From: Anastatus disparis
Taxonomy: Eukaryota; Arthropoda; Insecta; Hymenoptera; Eupelmidae
NCBI GenBank assembly: GCA_017163975.1
Contig: JAFFSR010000264.1
Span: 7,669,001-7,733,000, forward strand
Reading direction: 5' to 3'
Length of the DNA: 64,000 nt
Shown: piece by piece, positions 9,900 through 22,423 of the stretch
How the letters are laid out: every line of letters starts with the position of its first letter
How positions within the stretch are numbered: position 1 is the stretch's first letter
Notes under the pieces: model-generated
What the model was told of the DNA's origin: nothing
What the model saw: only the letters and a program-made list of their open reading frames with translations
Databases searched by the model: none
Program-made: the position numbers and the translations under genes

Positions 9900-10910
9900 A
9901 CTTTTGGGAATAGTCGCGCTATATACAGTTTAGTGAAGTAACTGATCAGCAGGTATCTAACATTTAAAAGAGAGTCGCTCACCTTAATTGGTGCAGCAGT
10001 TGTACTAAAGCTATAGGAAATAGTAACAGTAAAAAAATTTTTTCTCCTATACGAGAGACATTTCAATGTCATACAAATAGTTGATTATTGCATTTTCATC
10101 ATTAACTAGGTTGATGACTGGTAAATAGAAGCAATTAATACTTGATGCAAGTGATCAACGATCTAATTTATCGATAAATTGATTTAACTAGCTTGCCATG
10201 TAGTTACGCAACATAGAAAAGTTCAACGATCTACTTTATCGATAAATTGATTTAACTGGCTTGCCATGCAGTTACGCAACATAGAAGAGGTCAACGATCT
10301 TATTTATCGATAAATAGATCGATAAATAGACGCGACTGGCGCGCCATACAGAGCATGCAGCGAAATCTATCAATACACATCCAAAATAGCTGTAAGGATT
10401 TTGGAACAGAGCGCTACTGGAACAGGGCGTAACTGGCACACTTTGTCTTTCGGGAACGGTCGCGCTATATACAGTTTACTGAAGTAACTGATCAGCAGGT
10501 ATCTAACATTTAAAAAGAGAGTCACTCACCTTAATTGGTGCAGCAGTTGTACTAAAGCTATGGGACATAGTAACAGTAAAAAAAATTTTCTTTTATACGA
10601 GAGACATTTCAATGTCATACAAATAGTTGATTATTGCATTTTCATCCTTAACTAGGTTGATGACTGGTAAATAGAAGCAATTAATACTTCATACAAGTGA
10701 TCAACGATCTACTTTATCGATAAATTGATTTAACTGGCTTGCCATGCAGTTACGCAACATAGAAAAGGTCAACGATCAACTTTATCGATAAATAGATCGA
10801 TAAATAGACGCGACTGGCGCGCCATACAGATCATGGAGCGAAATCTATCAATACACATCTAAAATAGCTGTAAGGATTTTGGAACAGGCGCTACTGGAAC
10901 AGGGCGCGAC
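9900..10910. repeat. Tandem duplication, offset 546 bp, with internal 68-bp repeats
   Basis: The block starting near 9900 (GTCGCGCTATATACAGTTTA) recurs 546 bases later. Inside, a 68-bp unit beginning TCAACGATCT and containing TTATCGATAAATTGATTTAA occurs three times in copy 1 (10155, 10223, 10291) and twice in copy 2 (10701, 10769). Both copies end in TGTAAGGATTTTGGAACAG. No gene; the ORF at 9854-10072 is incidental. Confidence 0.85.
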
Positions 10911-10973
10911 TAGCACACTTTGTGTGCTAGTAGCGCCCTGTTCCAGTAGCGCCTGTTCCAGAATCCTTACAGC
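10867..10973. repeat. 107-bp near-perfect palindrome
   Basis: GCTGTAAGGATTTTGGAACA at the left is mirrored by TGTTCCAGAATCCTTACAGC at the right; the centre is CACACTTTGTGTG. The left half matches the end of the 546-bp duplicated unit, so this looks like an inverted extra copy of that end. Confidence 0.9.
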
Positions 10974-12132
10974 TTACCTACTCCCCCTTTAAATTAATGT
11001 TTAGTGACAAAATATATAAAAAAAATTTTTGGAACCGTGGACTTTAATGTTACTATAGCAATCTCCCTTATTTCCCGACCTGACTTTTTCATGTGAGCAC
11101 CGTTGCGTGGTACTCTCTGAATAAGCGGTTCAATTCTTCGAGAAAAATTAAAGGAAGACCGCAAGCAGCCTAAACCATTCTTTTTTTATCAACAGTTGGT
11201 GGATTAAAGAATAATTTTAGCTAATTAAAATGTAAAAATTCTTAATTATATTGGTCACCAATGATTGGTGTAATGAAATAAAAAAAATCATTAAAAATGG
11301 CAAAATGAGTTTTTTTTATATTTATGATGTTTTTACAGAGAAATGGTGCAATGTACCGCAAAATTGATAAAAATATTTTCGACTTAATATTTGATGAATA
11401 CCACGAAAAATTATGTTTTTCCGCGAAAAATTAACAACAAGAAAATTTACTTTAGAGATTTTCCTAACTATTTTCCAGCTATCCACCCTCGAAATTCGTG
11501 TTCAGGGCACCAAAATACATAAGAAAAACTTTGGTGGAGCCGTGGATCTCCATCGACTACGGAAACTCTCCTAGCTACCTATATTAGTTATAAATGTCCT
11601 CCGTATTCAGGTGAAATACCCCGGTTGAAATGTACATTGAGGTTTGGAAAGATCCTGATGTAAAAGAAGGTTTCTAATTTTTTGCGGTTTTTGGTACCAG
11701 TCCATAATACAACTTTGCGAACTCTTATGAAAAAAATTGTCATGATTGTCGTTGATACCTTCTGAACTGTTTTGATTCATTAAGTTTTACTAAGGAATAG
11801 TAACCTTAATTTTATCGTATTCACAATTAATGAACAATTAAGATTGCTTTAGAATTGAACAGCACTGTAAAGTTTTCAGGAGAAACCTTCTGGATTGTAT
11901 TTTAAAAAATTCTTCAGAAATATTTTTTACGTTTTATCATCGTATGAATATATTTATTAAATTATTATTAAATAAATGATTATAAATCTATGAGATCATT
12001 TAAGAATACGGATGAATCTTTATATTTTCTGTATATTGATTGAAAGGTTAATAAAACTTCACGAACTCTATGGAAGTAAATCGAGATGAATTATTACAAT
12101 CTTGTAAAGAGTTTGATAGCTGTTAAAGATCC
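10974..12132. other. Non-coding AT-rich stretch
   Basis: No coding region, RNA gene or clear repeat structure seen. Long A/T runs throughout. Confidence 0.5.
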
Positions 12133-12520
12133 TTAAGAGGAGGTCAAGTATATATGTCCTATTGTAATAAAAAAATTGATTTTTTTACAAAAACTAATAA
12201 TTTTAGCAAAAAATAAAGAGAAAGCCCCATCTTGTATCATAAAAAGCAATATTTTCTTTGATTAGGAAAAAATTTTTTTATCGATTCGTTTTAAAAAAAA
12301 ACCTTGAAAAACAAAATATCGAGGTTTGGATGGACAATTCAGTTTTTCAAAGTTTTCTTTGAAACGAAGCGATAAAAATAATTTTTTCTCATAAGAGAAA
12401 ATATTACTTTTTATTATACGAGATGGGGCTTTCTTCTTATTTTTTGCTACAATTATAAGGTTTTGCAGAAAATTGAATTTTTTTATTATAAAAGGATAGA
12501 GATATACGACCTGCTATTAA
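12133..12520. mobile_element. TTAA-flanked palindromic MITE, GAGGAGGTC family (old copy)
   Basis: Begins TTAAGAGGAGGTCAAGTATA at 12133 and ends with the degraded mirror (GATATACGACCTGCTATTAA) at 12520. Internal arms pair over most of the length (AAAGCCCCATCT with AGATGGGGCTTT). Same family as 41668-42056, which has better ends. Confidence 0.8.
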
Positions 12521-12850
12521 TAAAATACCGTGAAAATTATTTATGATTCTCAGTAACGATTTTGAAGTTATAAAAAAATATACGTATTATTAAATTTTTT
12601 TAACTCTTGAAATAGTTAAGCATACCATGGAATTGTTCGATAGTGGAAATAAAGCCATTTTACACGACTAAGCTATAAATTTTTTTTGTGAATAAATACA
12701 ATAAATCGCACTGATTTAATAATACTAGGCAATTTTTCAGTTTATTAATAAGTTAATTTAATTAATACTATGATATGCCCTTCAAAAATCACTATTTAAT
12801 ATATTAGAAATTCATAAAAAATCTGAAGAAGTCATAATCATATTTTTTGA
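12521..12850. other. Non-coding AT-rich stretch
   Basis: Nothing supportable seen. Confidence 0.4.
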
Positions 12851-13235
12851 TATATGGGGATATCCACAAAACTTTTAATTCTCTAGTAACAGGTCATATT
12901 ACAGCTGTTACTGGGTTACCGCATGATGCACATTATTTAAAGTAGGTTCAAATCTTCTGTGCTATCCTGTAACTCTATTTCTGATGTATTTTGTAAATGT
13001 TTAACAAACGGTGCAGTAGATATTTCTATGAAACATTCATTTTTACACATAAAAAAATACCGTAATTTATCTTATGTGTAAATTTACTTTTTATAGAATT
13101 ATCTGCTGCGCCGTTTGTGACACATTTATAAAATACATCAGAAATAGAGTTACAGGATAGCACAAAAGATTATAACCTAGTTTAAATAATGACCTGTTAG
13201 TAGAGAATTTAAAGTTGGGTGGATATCCCCATATA
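12851..13235. mobile_element. Foldback MITE with TATATGGGGATATCC ends
   Basis: Left end TATATGGGGATATCCACA is mirrored by GGATATCCCCATATA at 13235. The arms continue (AATTCTCTAGTAACAGGTC; TCTGTGCTATCCTGTAACTC; CATTTTTACACATAA) to a centre near 13060. The open frame at 13091-13273 is part of the arm and not a gene. Superfamily not assigned. Confidence 0.8.
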
Positions 13236-14860
13236 ATACCATGGTGGTACACATGAAATTGGAAAGGTTCCAAAAATATATAAATTACAATAACTTTTCT
13301 GATGAGGATATATTATTCAGATTAATATTATTTTTAAAATTAGATAACATTATTTTTATTTCTAAGAGCATGACGAAGCTTCCAGTCTTCTAATAATATT
13401 TCCAATCCTAAGTTATGAATAAACAATGCGTTTAATAACATTTTTTTGCGACAAAGAAAAAATTTGTAAGATTCAACTCGAGTGCGGACAACTCAAGAAA
13501 CCCACGAAAATACTACATAAAAAGTAATAATACAAACTTTCAATATAACGTATTTTAAGATTAGGTTTGTCGAGCTTGATATAATTTCCAATCCAAGTTC
13601 ATAAAAAATTTACAAGTTTAAATGATTTTTTATTTTAACAAAAATTATTGTATTAACATAGCTTTAGTGCGGACAAGTCATTATATTTGTTTTTCTCATC
13701 CGTGCTGAGTAAGTGGCCTATAGCGCATGCGTTTTCGGGGTAGTAAGTAGCTAATAGCGCGCGCTGCGTGTGTTGTTTTTTGAGGGCGTGTGTTTCACAG
13801 CTATGTATGATATTATTTTGTATTAAATCACGTAAATATGTACACTCTGTAAAATAATGTCACGCAAAAGCGTTAATTAATGTAAAATCGCAAAGGTTTA
13901 TACAAGAGCAGCGCCCTCATACTGTATCTCATCGACCATGTGATGAATTTTATACTTTATCTCGCTTTAAGCTCTGACAAAGTAAATCGTATCATCCATT
14001 CTTGTATTATGTTTACATCAACGAAATCGTAATTATTCCGTATATACGAGAAATTGGTGAACTAAAAGTATGTAATTTAATTACAAATAATAGTACCAAA
14101 AAGTATTGAAATATACTATTGCGAGTCAGTCGTACGGCAGATATGAGAGAGAGAGAGTCTCGGGCAATGGCGCTACTCGCTACGCTCGTGCGCCAACTTG
14201 CCCTCGTGCTCAATAGTCAACTAAACCTTACTCGTTACACAATATACTATTAATTTACGAATTTAAAATGATATTAATAAAATAAAAAAAGCAAAACTCG
14301 ATTGCTGCAGCTCCAACATCAGATAAATATTACGGAAAGAAACATAATGAGTCACCCAAATTCACAATTTTATAAATTACAACTGAATCACTGGAAAAAT
14401 AGTTGCATACAATAGACTTTTCCAAATTTTATGAGTAACGGCTTATAATTGAAATTTCAATGTCGGAACGATTTGGAAAACTTGAAACATTTATCAATTT
14501 TCATTTCATAATAGTTCTTAAACATTCTTTAAAGACCGGAAAAATATTTGTTCCGATTCTTTCAGAAATTTTCAGGTCATTTTAACGAGGATATAACTGA
14601 TGATGATGTAACAAAATTCAACTGCAATAATCACAAATTTTCCAATCGAAAACGTTTTCATAAATAATTTCCATAACTTTATAATTTCCGCGAAAATAAT
14701 CATAATCTTCATAATTCTGCAAAAATGACGATTTATATTGACTTTTTCATAAATTTAAGTAACTTATAGAAATTTTCTCAAATTTAATTTACTTGTTTTT
14801 GTCATAAAAAACGAAAGATAATTAGTCTTAAAGCAGACTTAACGTAGGTAAATATTATTT
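13236..14860. other. Non-coding stretch with GC-richer islets
   Basis: No gene. Short GC-richer segments at about 13705-13800 (AGCGCGCGCTGCG) and 14120-14215 (GAGAGAGAGAGTCTCGGGCA) stand out from the AT-rich background and may be remnants of short interspersed elements; no Pol III boxes or tRNA fold were identified. Confidence 0.4.
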
Positions 14861-15059
14861 TTTTATATACGCTTTTCTTATATTCGCCTTCATGTCTGTT
14901 TGTTTGTTTGTCTGTCTGTAATCAAATCTTGCGCGCTCGATTTCAGGCACTTTTTGACAGATATAAATTCTGTCAATTAGCATAGACTTTGGTCTTGGAT
15001 GACAATACAATAATCAGTTGTCATTTTGGTACCTGGACATCCAGGTCGATGATAATGGG

Positions 15060-15300
15060 TGTGAAAAGTCACCTCCGAGGAAGTATAAATGGGGAGGCTT
15101 TCTTTGGGTCGAGGCGAGTTTCTCGGGGGTTTTCAGGGTTGCTAAAACCGAATTTGAGATCAAACAATTGCCACAAAGTGATGCACGTTGTCCAGAATAC
15201 GCATGGACGTCGTCTCCGAGGAAGTACAAGTGGGGAGGCTTTCTCTGGGTCGAGGTGGGTTCCCCGGGGGATTTCGGGGCTGCTAAAACCTAATTCGAGG
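15060..15300. repeat. Two tandem copies of an approximately 120-bp GC-richer unit
   Basis: CTCCGAGGAAGTATAAATGG at about 15074 recurs as CTCCGAGGAAGTACAAGTGG at about 15213, each followed by GGGAGGCTTTCT.TGGGTCGAGG and CTAAAACC.AATT. Overlapping frames here on both strands give repeated peptides; they come from the duplication. Upstream at 14895-14945 is a GTTTGTTTGTCTGTCTG run common in insect repeats. Confidence 0.7.
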
Positions 15301-15965
15301 TTTGAAAGTGAATCTATAATGCATAATAATGATTTAGGATGAAGAGATCGAACTGGAGTACCAAGTCGCCGATAACGGATGTACCTGAGTGTAATCTTCG
15401 AAAAGTCTGGTTGTAATGTAACTCTAAATGATAATAAAAACAATTTTAACTTAAAAATAGAAAATAGAAAATTTTAAAAACATGCTTCAAAAATAAAATA
15501 CAATAATTGAATAAATAGACTAAAAAGTATAAAATAAATAAATTAACTTTCTTGATATTACTTTTATATTGTTTCATTGCAATAATCAATAGAAAATTTT
15601 ACAACAACAATTTAAAAAGAAAAGTGTGGTTGCTGAAATTTTTTCTAAAATCTTTTTAAGAAATTATTAAAGATAGTATTAAAATTATTACTAGATTTAC
15701 TGAAAATCAGTGCACACCCTTTTCTTTTATAATTTTTGTTGTAAAATTTTATCTTGATTATTGCAACGAAAATGTATAAAAGTAATTTTAAGAAATTTAA
15801 TTAATTTATTTAATACTTTTTAGTGCATTTCTTCAATTATTGGTTCCTTTTTGCTTTCTCATAGAGAAAGCATTGTATCAGTAAAAAAAATTTTTTTCTA
15901 TTTTTTCATTAATTTGTACATATTTAGACTCAGGGAGTCGAAAAAAGTGGTTTCCAGAAAATGTC

Positions 15966-15969
<4 letters not shown>
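15301..15969. other. AT-rich spacer with weak inverted repeat
   Basis: Segments 15440-15640 and 15690-15840 look partly mirrored (for example TTTTACAACAA at about 15598 against TTGTTGTAAAATTTT at about 15737), so a decayed foldback is possible. No gene. Confidence 0.4.

Positions 15970-16014
<45 letters not shown>
15970..16014. repeat. (TG)n microsatellite
   Basis: Uninterrupted GT dinucleotide run of about 45 bases. Confidence 0.95.
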
Positions 16015-16016
<2 letters not shown>

Positions 16017-16129
16017 TCAGTACGCCAATAAGATCTCGAGAACTACTCGATGGATTAGCTTCAAATTTTGCATGCAATTTATTTTTCTGTCCAACTGGGG
16101 GGGAAGCTATTGAAAATTGATCTTCTTAG

Positions 16130-17325
16130 CTCAGTTTTTTTTTAGCGTACTTTTAATTTTAGAGCATTTTGAAAATTTTGAAAAAAATTTTTTTTTCCAT
16201 TTATTTTTTATTTTACGACAACCATTTGATAGATTTGCTTCTAAATTTGTATGCAAGTTATTCGCTATTGTCTAAAGAAAACAAGCTTTTGAACACTTAT
16301 TTTCTTAGCGTAGTTTTAATTTTAGAGCATTTTGAAAATTTTGGAAAAAATCTCCATTTTTCATTTTTTTTCTATTACACAAAAACCATTCGATAGATTT
16401 GCTCGAAAATTTTTATGGAAATCATTTACAATGGCCTAAATAAAACCAGCTTTGAAAAACTTATTTTCTCAGTGCAGTTTTAATTTTAGAGCATTTTGAA
16501 AATTTTGAATAAAATTTTTCTAATTTTTTTTATATTTTACGTAAACTACTCGATGAAAGAGCTTCAAATTATGTATGGGAATTATTTATGATTGTCAAAA
16601 TAAAATGAACTTCTGAAAACTAATTTTCTTCAATTTTCTTAGCGCACATTTAATTTTAGAGCATTTTGAAAATTTTGAAAAAATTTTTTATTTTTAATTT
16701 CTTTTCTATTGCACAAAAATCACTCGATAAACTTGCTCAAAAATTTTTATGCAAATTATTCACTATTATCTGAATAAATCAAGCTTTGGAAAACTTATTT
16801 TCTTAGCGCAGTTTTGATTTTAGAGCATTTTGAAAATTTTGGAAAAAATGTTCATATTTCATTTTTTTTTATTACACAAAAGCCATTCGATAAATTTGCT
16901 CAAAAATTTTCATACAAATTATTTGTTATTGCCTAATTAAAGCAAGCTTGGAAAAACTTATTTTCTTAGCGCAGTTTTAATTTTAGAGCATTTTGTAAAT
17001 TTTGAATAAAATTTCACTTATTTTTTGGTATTTTATGTAAACTACTCGATGAAATAGCTTAAAATTATGTATAGAAATTATTTACGATTGCCTAAATAAA
17101 ATGAACTTTTGAAAATTGGTTTTCTTAGCGTAGTTGTAACGTTAAAGCGTTTTGAAAATTTTAAAACAATGTTTATTTTTCAATTATTTGGTATTTTTTG
17201 TAAACTATTCGATGAAAATGTTCCAAAATTTGTATGCAAGTTATTGGTTATAGTGTTAAGAAGACAAGCTTTGGAAAATTAATTTTATAAACGCATTTTT
17301 AATTTTAGAGCATCATAAAATCACA
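16130..17325. repeat. Diverged tandem satellite, period about 163 bp, 7-8 units
   Basis: The phrase AGCGCAGTTTTAATTTTAGA followed by GCATTTTGAAAATTTTG recurs near 16144, 16309, 16471, 16641, 16806, 16968, 17128 and 17289, so spacing is 160-170. Each unit then has an A/T run, a CACAAAAACCATTCGAT-like phrase and a GATTTGCT-like phrase. GAGAAAGCATTG occurs on both sides (15861 and 17474), which suggests the array lies inside a larger repeat. Confidence 0.9.
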
Positions 17326-18474
17326 TTATGCAAATGGCAAAATTAAGAAAGAGTAAAATTCATATAGTTTTCGTAGGTATTAAGACAGCCTTCAATACAG
17401 AGGATAGGGACATTTATATTAAAATCGTATTTAAAAAGGTAAAATCAAATTACTTTAACTCAATGTGCTCTATGAGAAAGCATTGCGCCAAAGCACTTGG
17501 CAGCGTTTTTAACAACGTGTTTTCAACATGAAAAAAACATTTTTTTATTCAATTATATTATTTCACCAATTAGATAAACTCAAATATCTTCATATTATAA
17601 TTTGCAAAATCTGTTATTTATTTAACATCAATTATTGTTTTAAGTATTTATCTAAAGTTTATAGTATTCGAGAAAACAATTCATTGCGGAATTCATTAAA
17701 CAATTCATAGAAAAAAAATTTTTTTAATTTACATTGTCTCATTTCAACACTTTTATGATTTAGACCTATAACATTTTTTGTATATGTTTTGTGTATGAAA
17801 ATATATGATTAATCTGTAACTGAAAGAATAATTTATAGACCACCAGTTATTTTATTACCGCAATTAATATAAATGCAAATCTTTGTACAATAACATAAAA
17901 CTGGCTGACAATTTTTCGAAAAAATTAGGGAACGTAGATATCTGTATAACATAACCTTTTACTTTGGCATTCCGTACTTTTCTCAATAACGTCATTATAA
18001 ATTTTCTATTTTGAAGTGAAACTTCTTTAGCGACGGTATACACCTCCGATAAGAAACGTATAAAAAAATTATACGGGAGTGAATTGATTTTATGACGGTA
18101 CATGCAACGGAACTAATGAAACGGAAGTATATATATATGAGGGGCGTCCGCGCCTCCTATATGTAAATCAAGGTACTAGATACGTATAAAGAAAAATTCG
18201 CGGGACTGACTTGATGTCAAATGCACAGATAGTGCATGAAATTAATGTTTATGTATTTTTCTAACAAAGTTGGGTTGTGGTAAATTTAATTTTCGTTAAA
18301 AAGATTATAATTAAATTCATACTTTACAAATTTTAGACCTCGTAAAAATTTAATTTTAGGAATATTATTTATAAAATAAATTCTCAAATCATTCTTACTG
18401 GATCAATAAACCTATAAATACATTGTATTTTATTATGTTATTCATTGTTTTGTTGTTCACTTTAAGGATTTAAA
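17326..18474. other. Non-coding AT-rich stretch before the hAT remnant
   Basis: No convincing gene; short open frames are AT-rich. The right half may hold the 5' end of the hAT element but no terminal inverted repeat was identified. Confidence 0.4.
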
Positions 18475-19659
18475 ATGAACAGTGAAGAAAATTCAGTGGA
18501 TAATACAGATGAATTGCTAGCTAGTTTAAGAGTTGGTATAGATGGTAAACCATTACATGATGATGGAAGTCAGGGGACAGCAAATAATGGTACCCATTAT
18601 GAGTTATCACGATTGAGTAATTCTACAGGAATTACAAATGTTTCAACGGCGCCTTCTGTTTTATTAAGTGATGAGAAAAAAGAAATGTTAGATGTCTGCT
18701 GTAAAACTTGTTATTTGGATGGAAAATTTTTCGAAGCAGATTTGACGAAATTAAATGGCGATAAAATCATAGCAAAATGCATGACTTTGAAAAAAATTTT
18801 TGAATACAATTTACAGAGGCCCGTTATAACAAGGTGGAATTCTACGTACGACGCCTTTAAACAAATCATTTCCTTAAAAGAAAAAATTGATGATGAACGA
18901 ATTCATGACATGTTGGAATCTAATAAAATCTAAAGAAAAAAAGATTTTGAATTTATTGAAGATTATTTGAAATTGTGTTGACCCCTGGCTTCAGCGATTG
19001 ATATTTTACAAAGAGAAAAAGATTGTCATTATGGTTATCTTTTACCAACATTGTTGACTATCCGAAAAAAATGGAATACTTTATCGGCAAATAAAAGTTT
19101 GTCTATGTGTTAGCCACTGTTGAAATATTTAAAGGAAGCTTGAGACAAAAGATTTCATGATTTTTTTTTAATCATTAACAATGGCGAATTAGCAGCTATA
19201 GCAGCACCCACGCACCCCAAATTTAGAGCGAAATGGATTCCGTGCTTTGATAAAAATACACAAGCAAAAATAAAAAGGCTTGTTGAAGAATTGGTTAGGC
19301 CTAAAAAGCCGGAATCAGCTGTTCCAGATAATGAGGATACTGAAGACACGTTTTTTGATTTTGATGATGACAGCTCAAATGCATTACTAAACACGGCTTT
19401 TGCACCTCAAGAACAAGAAGAAAATGAACTAATGAGGTTTTCAAATGAAAAAACGATGTCTTTGGAGTCTTTAAATAATTTGCCAGTTGTTAAAAGCTTA
19501 TTTTTGAAATTTAATACCACATTACCTTCTTCAGCTCCGGTAGAAAGATTATTTTCTTATGCTACTTTAATGAACATGCCAAAATTTATTAGATTGTCCG
19601 ATATTGAATTCGAAAAACGAGTACTGTATAAAGCAAATGGACTCAAAAGTTATTTGTAA
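18475..19659 (+). pseudogene. hAT-superfamily transposase pseudogene
   Basis: One reading frame from ATG 18475 to TAA 19657-19659, broken by four stops: TAA 18931, TGA 18979, TAG 19111 and TGA 19141. Diagnostic parts: PVITRWNSTYDAFKQI before the first stop (the RW motif of hAT transposases) and the C-terminal dimerisation segment (LKFNTTLPSSAPVERLFSYA then FEKRVLYKAN). About 395 codons, shorter than usual hAT transposases (600 or more), and no BED finger or first catalytic Asp region is seen, so an internal or N-terminal deletion is likely. No frameshift, only stops, so decay is moderate. Inactive. Confidence 0.85.
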
Positions 19660-19839
19660 GGGTATAAAGCTTTGAACTTAATAATACTTATTTTATTATT
19701 TTTATGAATAAGCAAAAAGTTTAATAATTTATAATTGAATATTTATAATTATACAGAAACATTTTTTATAAAAGCAATCTTTCAATATGAATAGGTAAAA
19801 ATTTTTTTAAATAATAATCGCGATATTCAAAATCATCGA

Positions 19840-20330
19840 AAGATTTACATTGGCTGAGTAATCGCCACTTCAGAAATTCTTTTTAAATGTTTCATATTAG
19901 AAAATAATCGCGATATTATGAAATATATGTAAGCTTACATTGGCTGAGTAATCGCCATTTCATAAATTCTTTTTAAATGTTTCATATTAGAAAATTATTG
20001 CGATATTATGAAATATATGAAAGCTTACATTGGCTGAGTAATCGCCACTTCATAAATTCTTTTTAAATGTTTCATATTAGAAAATAATCGCGATGTTATA
20101 AAATATATGAAAGCTTACATTGGCTGAGTAATCGCAACTTAGAAAATTCTTTTCAAATGTTTCATATTAGAAAATAATCGCGATATTATTAAATATCTGA
20201 AAACTTACATTGGCTGAGTAATCGCCACTTGAAAAGTTATTATTCAAACTCTTGTGTTAAATATGCAATCATGATATTGAAAATTAACCAAAAATGTACA
20301 TTGGCTGAGTTATCGCCACATATAATATTG
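19840..20330. repeat. 90-bp tandem satellite, six units
   Basis: CATTGGCTGAGTAATCGCC occurs at about 19848, 19938, 20028, 20118, 20208 and 20300. Each unit also has AAATTCTTTTTAAATGTTTC and AGAAAATAATCGCGATATTA. It starts about 180 bp after the hAT stop codon and may be the 3' subterminal part of that element. Confidence 0.92.
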
Positions 20331-20339
20331 TAAATTTTT

Positions 20340-21690
20340 ACCAGCATGAAGTAAATAAATAATTTAAATAAATGACATGAAAAAAATTGTTTTATTGCTT
20401 TATATAAGGTCACATCGTATAGAAAAAAATTCAGAAGTCATGCATAAACAGCTATAAAGAACCTGTGTATTTATATGAGCCCACATAATTAATATACGAT
20501 GTATCCATAGTCCATACACAATATGCATAAATGCGTCTAATTATGTAAATCTTATTCATAGTCAATATATTATCTCCATTTTAATTTATTTTTTTTTATT
20601 CGAAAAACCAATTTTCTTATTAGCAAAGGACAGAAATATGATTCTTCCTCTTAAAATATATCTTTATTTTCTATAATTTTGTAATAGTATTAGATATCTC
20701 TAATGATTTCAAAGATTTATGTCTAATAAGGAAATAATATTTATAATAAAAGATGTTTAAAAATATTACTCTTTATTTTTGTAAAAAATTAAAGTTTCAT
20801 GATTTCATGTAAATAGCAAGAATGTTTATTGTTCGGTTGAATAAACAAAAATGTTAAAGATTTAATAAAAATTATATGTAAATGCATAACTAATTCAGAA
20901 TTTCTTTATCTTTGGAATTTGACTTATATAGATTTTAAATGATTAAATTCAAATAAAATAAATTACTAAAATGATTTCTTAACTGTTGTGGTAAGTAAAT
21001 AATTGCTAAGATTCATAAATTCTCAAATTTTTTAAATAATAGCGCTTATTACCTGTATATCGGAATGATGTTCGATGAGAAAATGATAAAATTATTCACT
21101 AATTACAATAGTAATATGCTTTCTCGAAGTTAAATTTCGCTGGCATTATTCGAACGAAAAATTCATAAAATAGTAGGGATACTACCGCAAAATGCGAGAT
21201 GATTTGTATGAATGATCTTTATGTATGGGTATCGACTACGAGTAAATCAACATATTTCATGGAATTTGCATGAATCTTAAACAATTGTTCTTTTAAAATC
21301 TTTCTATTTCTGAGTATTCTCCGACCTAATCAAACAACCTTAGAATCGAAATCTAAAAGAATCTCCAAGTTTCATTTGACGTAGTCCCTGCAAATGTCTG
21401 TAAACTTCATAATCGGTATGGAAAATTTCAAAATTCATTCATATAGACGATTTCCAGGTAGCCAGGATAACCTGGATATTGTGAGATGTCATCTCGGGAA
21501 ACGTACATGTTATTAATAAATAATGGCTAAATTTCAAAAGATATTCTTGTAGACAATGTTTATCTTACTCGGAACATCCATGTTTGGCTAGATAACATTT
21601 GAAACAACTTCAAAGTAGTTATTAAACTATAAGTTGAATTTCAAAAGTTTTAGCTTTAGATGATGTTTAAGTTGTCATTAACACCTAGGT
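20340..21690. other. Non-coding AT-rich stretch
   Basis: No gene, RNA or repeat array seen. Confidence 0.45.
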
Positions 21691-21699
21691 ATCCAAAGA

Positions 21700-21798
21700 C
21701 GGCGATCGTGTGCGTGCGCGTATGAGTTGAAATTAAATGTTCCATATAAACTTGAATAAATCTGAGTGTGTACGTGCGATTCTACATGAAATGTCCCT

Positions 21799-21838
<40 letters not shown>

Positions 21839-22040
21839 TATATCATGCTTGTGAGTTGACATGAAAAGTCCCACGTACATGAACGCGTGTGTGCATGTAT
21901 GCGAATTGACATGAAACGTTTCATATATATAAACCTAAGGGTACTTAGATAGGTGTGTACAAGTTGTCATGAAATGTCCCATATATATATATAGAAAAAC
22001 CTGTGCTTGCGAGTACGTGCGAGTTGACATGAAATGTCCC

Positions 22041-22110
<70 letters not shown>

Positions 22111-22374
22111 ACAAAAAAATTGGGTGAACGTGGCAAGTTGATATGAAATGGACCATATATACATATGCAAAAACCTGTCTGTATGGTCGTACATGAGTTG
22201 ACATGAAGAGTCGCATGTATATAAAAGCATGTATGCATGAATGCAAATTGACATAAAACGTCCCATATATGTAAACCTAAAGGAACTCGGATAGGTGTGT
22301 GAGAGTTGTCATGAAATGTTCCATATATATAGAAAAGTCTGTGATTATGAGTACATACGAGTTGACATGAAATG

Positions 22375-22423
<49 letters not shown>

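Noticed and set aside
13892..14220. Possible tRNA-derived SINE or tRNA gene in the GC-richer segment
   Set aside because: No A/B box pair or cloverleaf could be traced by eye, so no RNA gene is called.
14989..15443. Overlapping 71-124-codon frames on both strands with SGEAFSGSR-type repeats
   Set aside because: They come from two tandem copies of a GC-richer 120-bp unit; both strands are open equally and no start context or homology is seen.
16130..20330. CRISPR-like regular repeats (163-bp and 90-bp arrays)
   Set aside because: Whole units repeat with no unique spacers; eukaryotic context; ordinary satellites.
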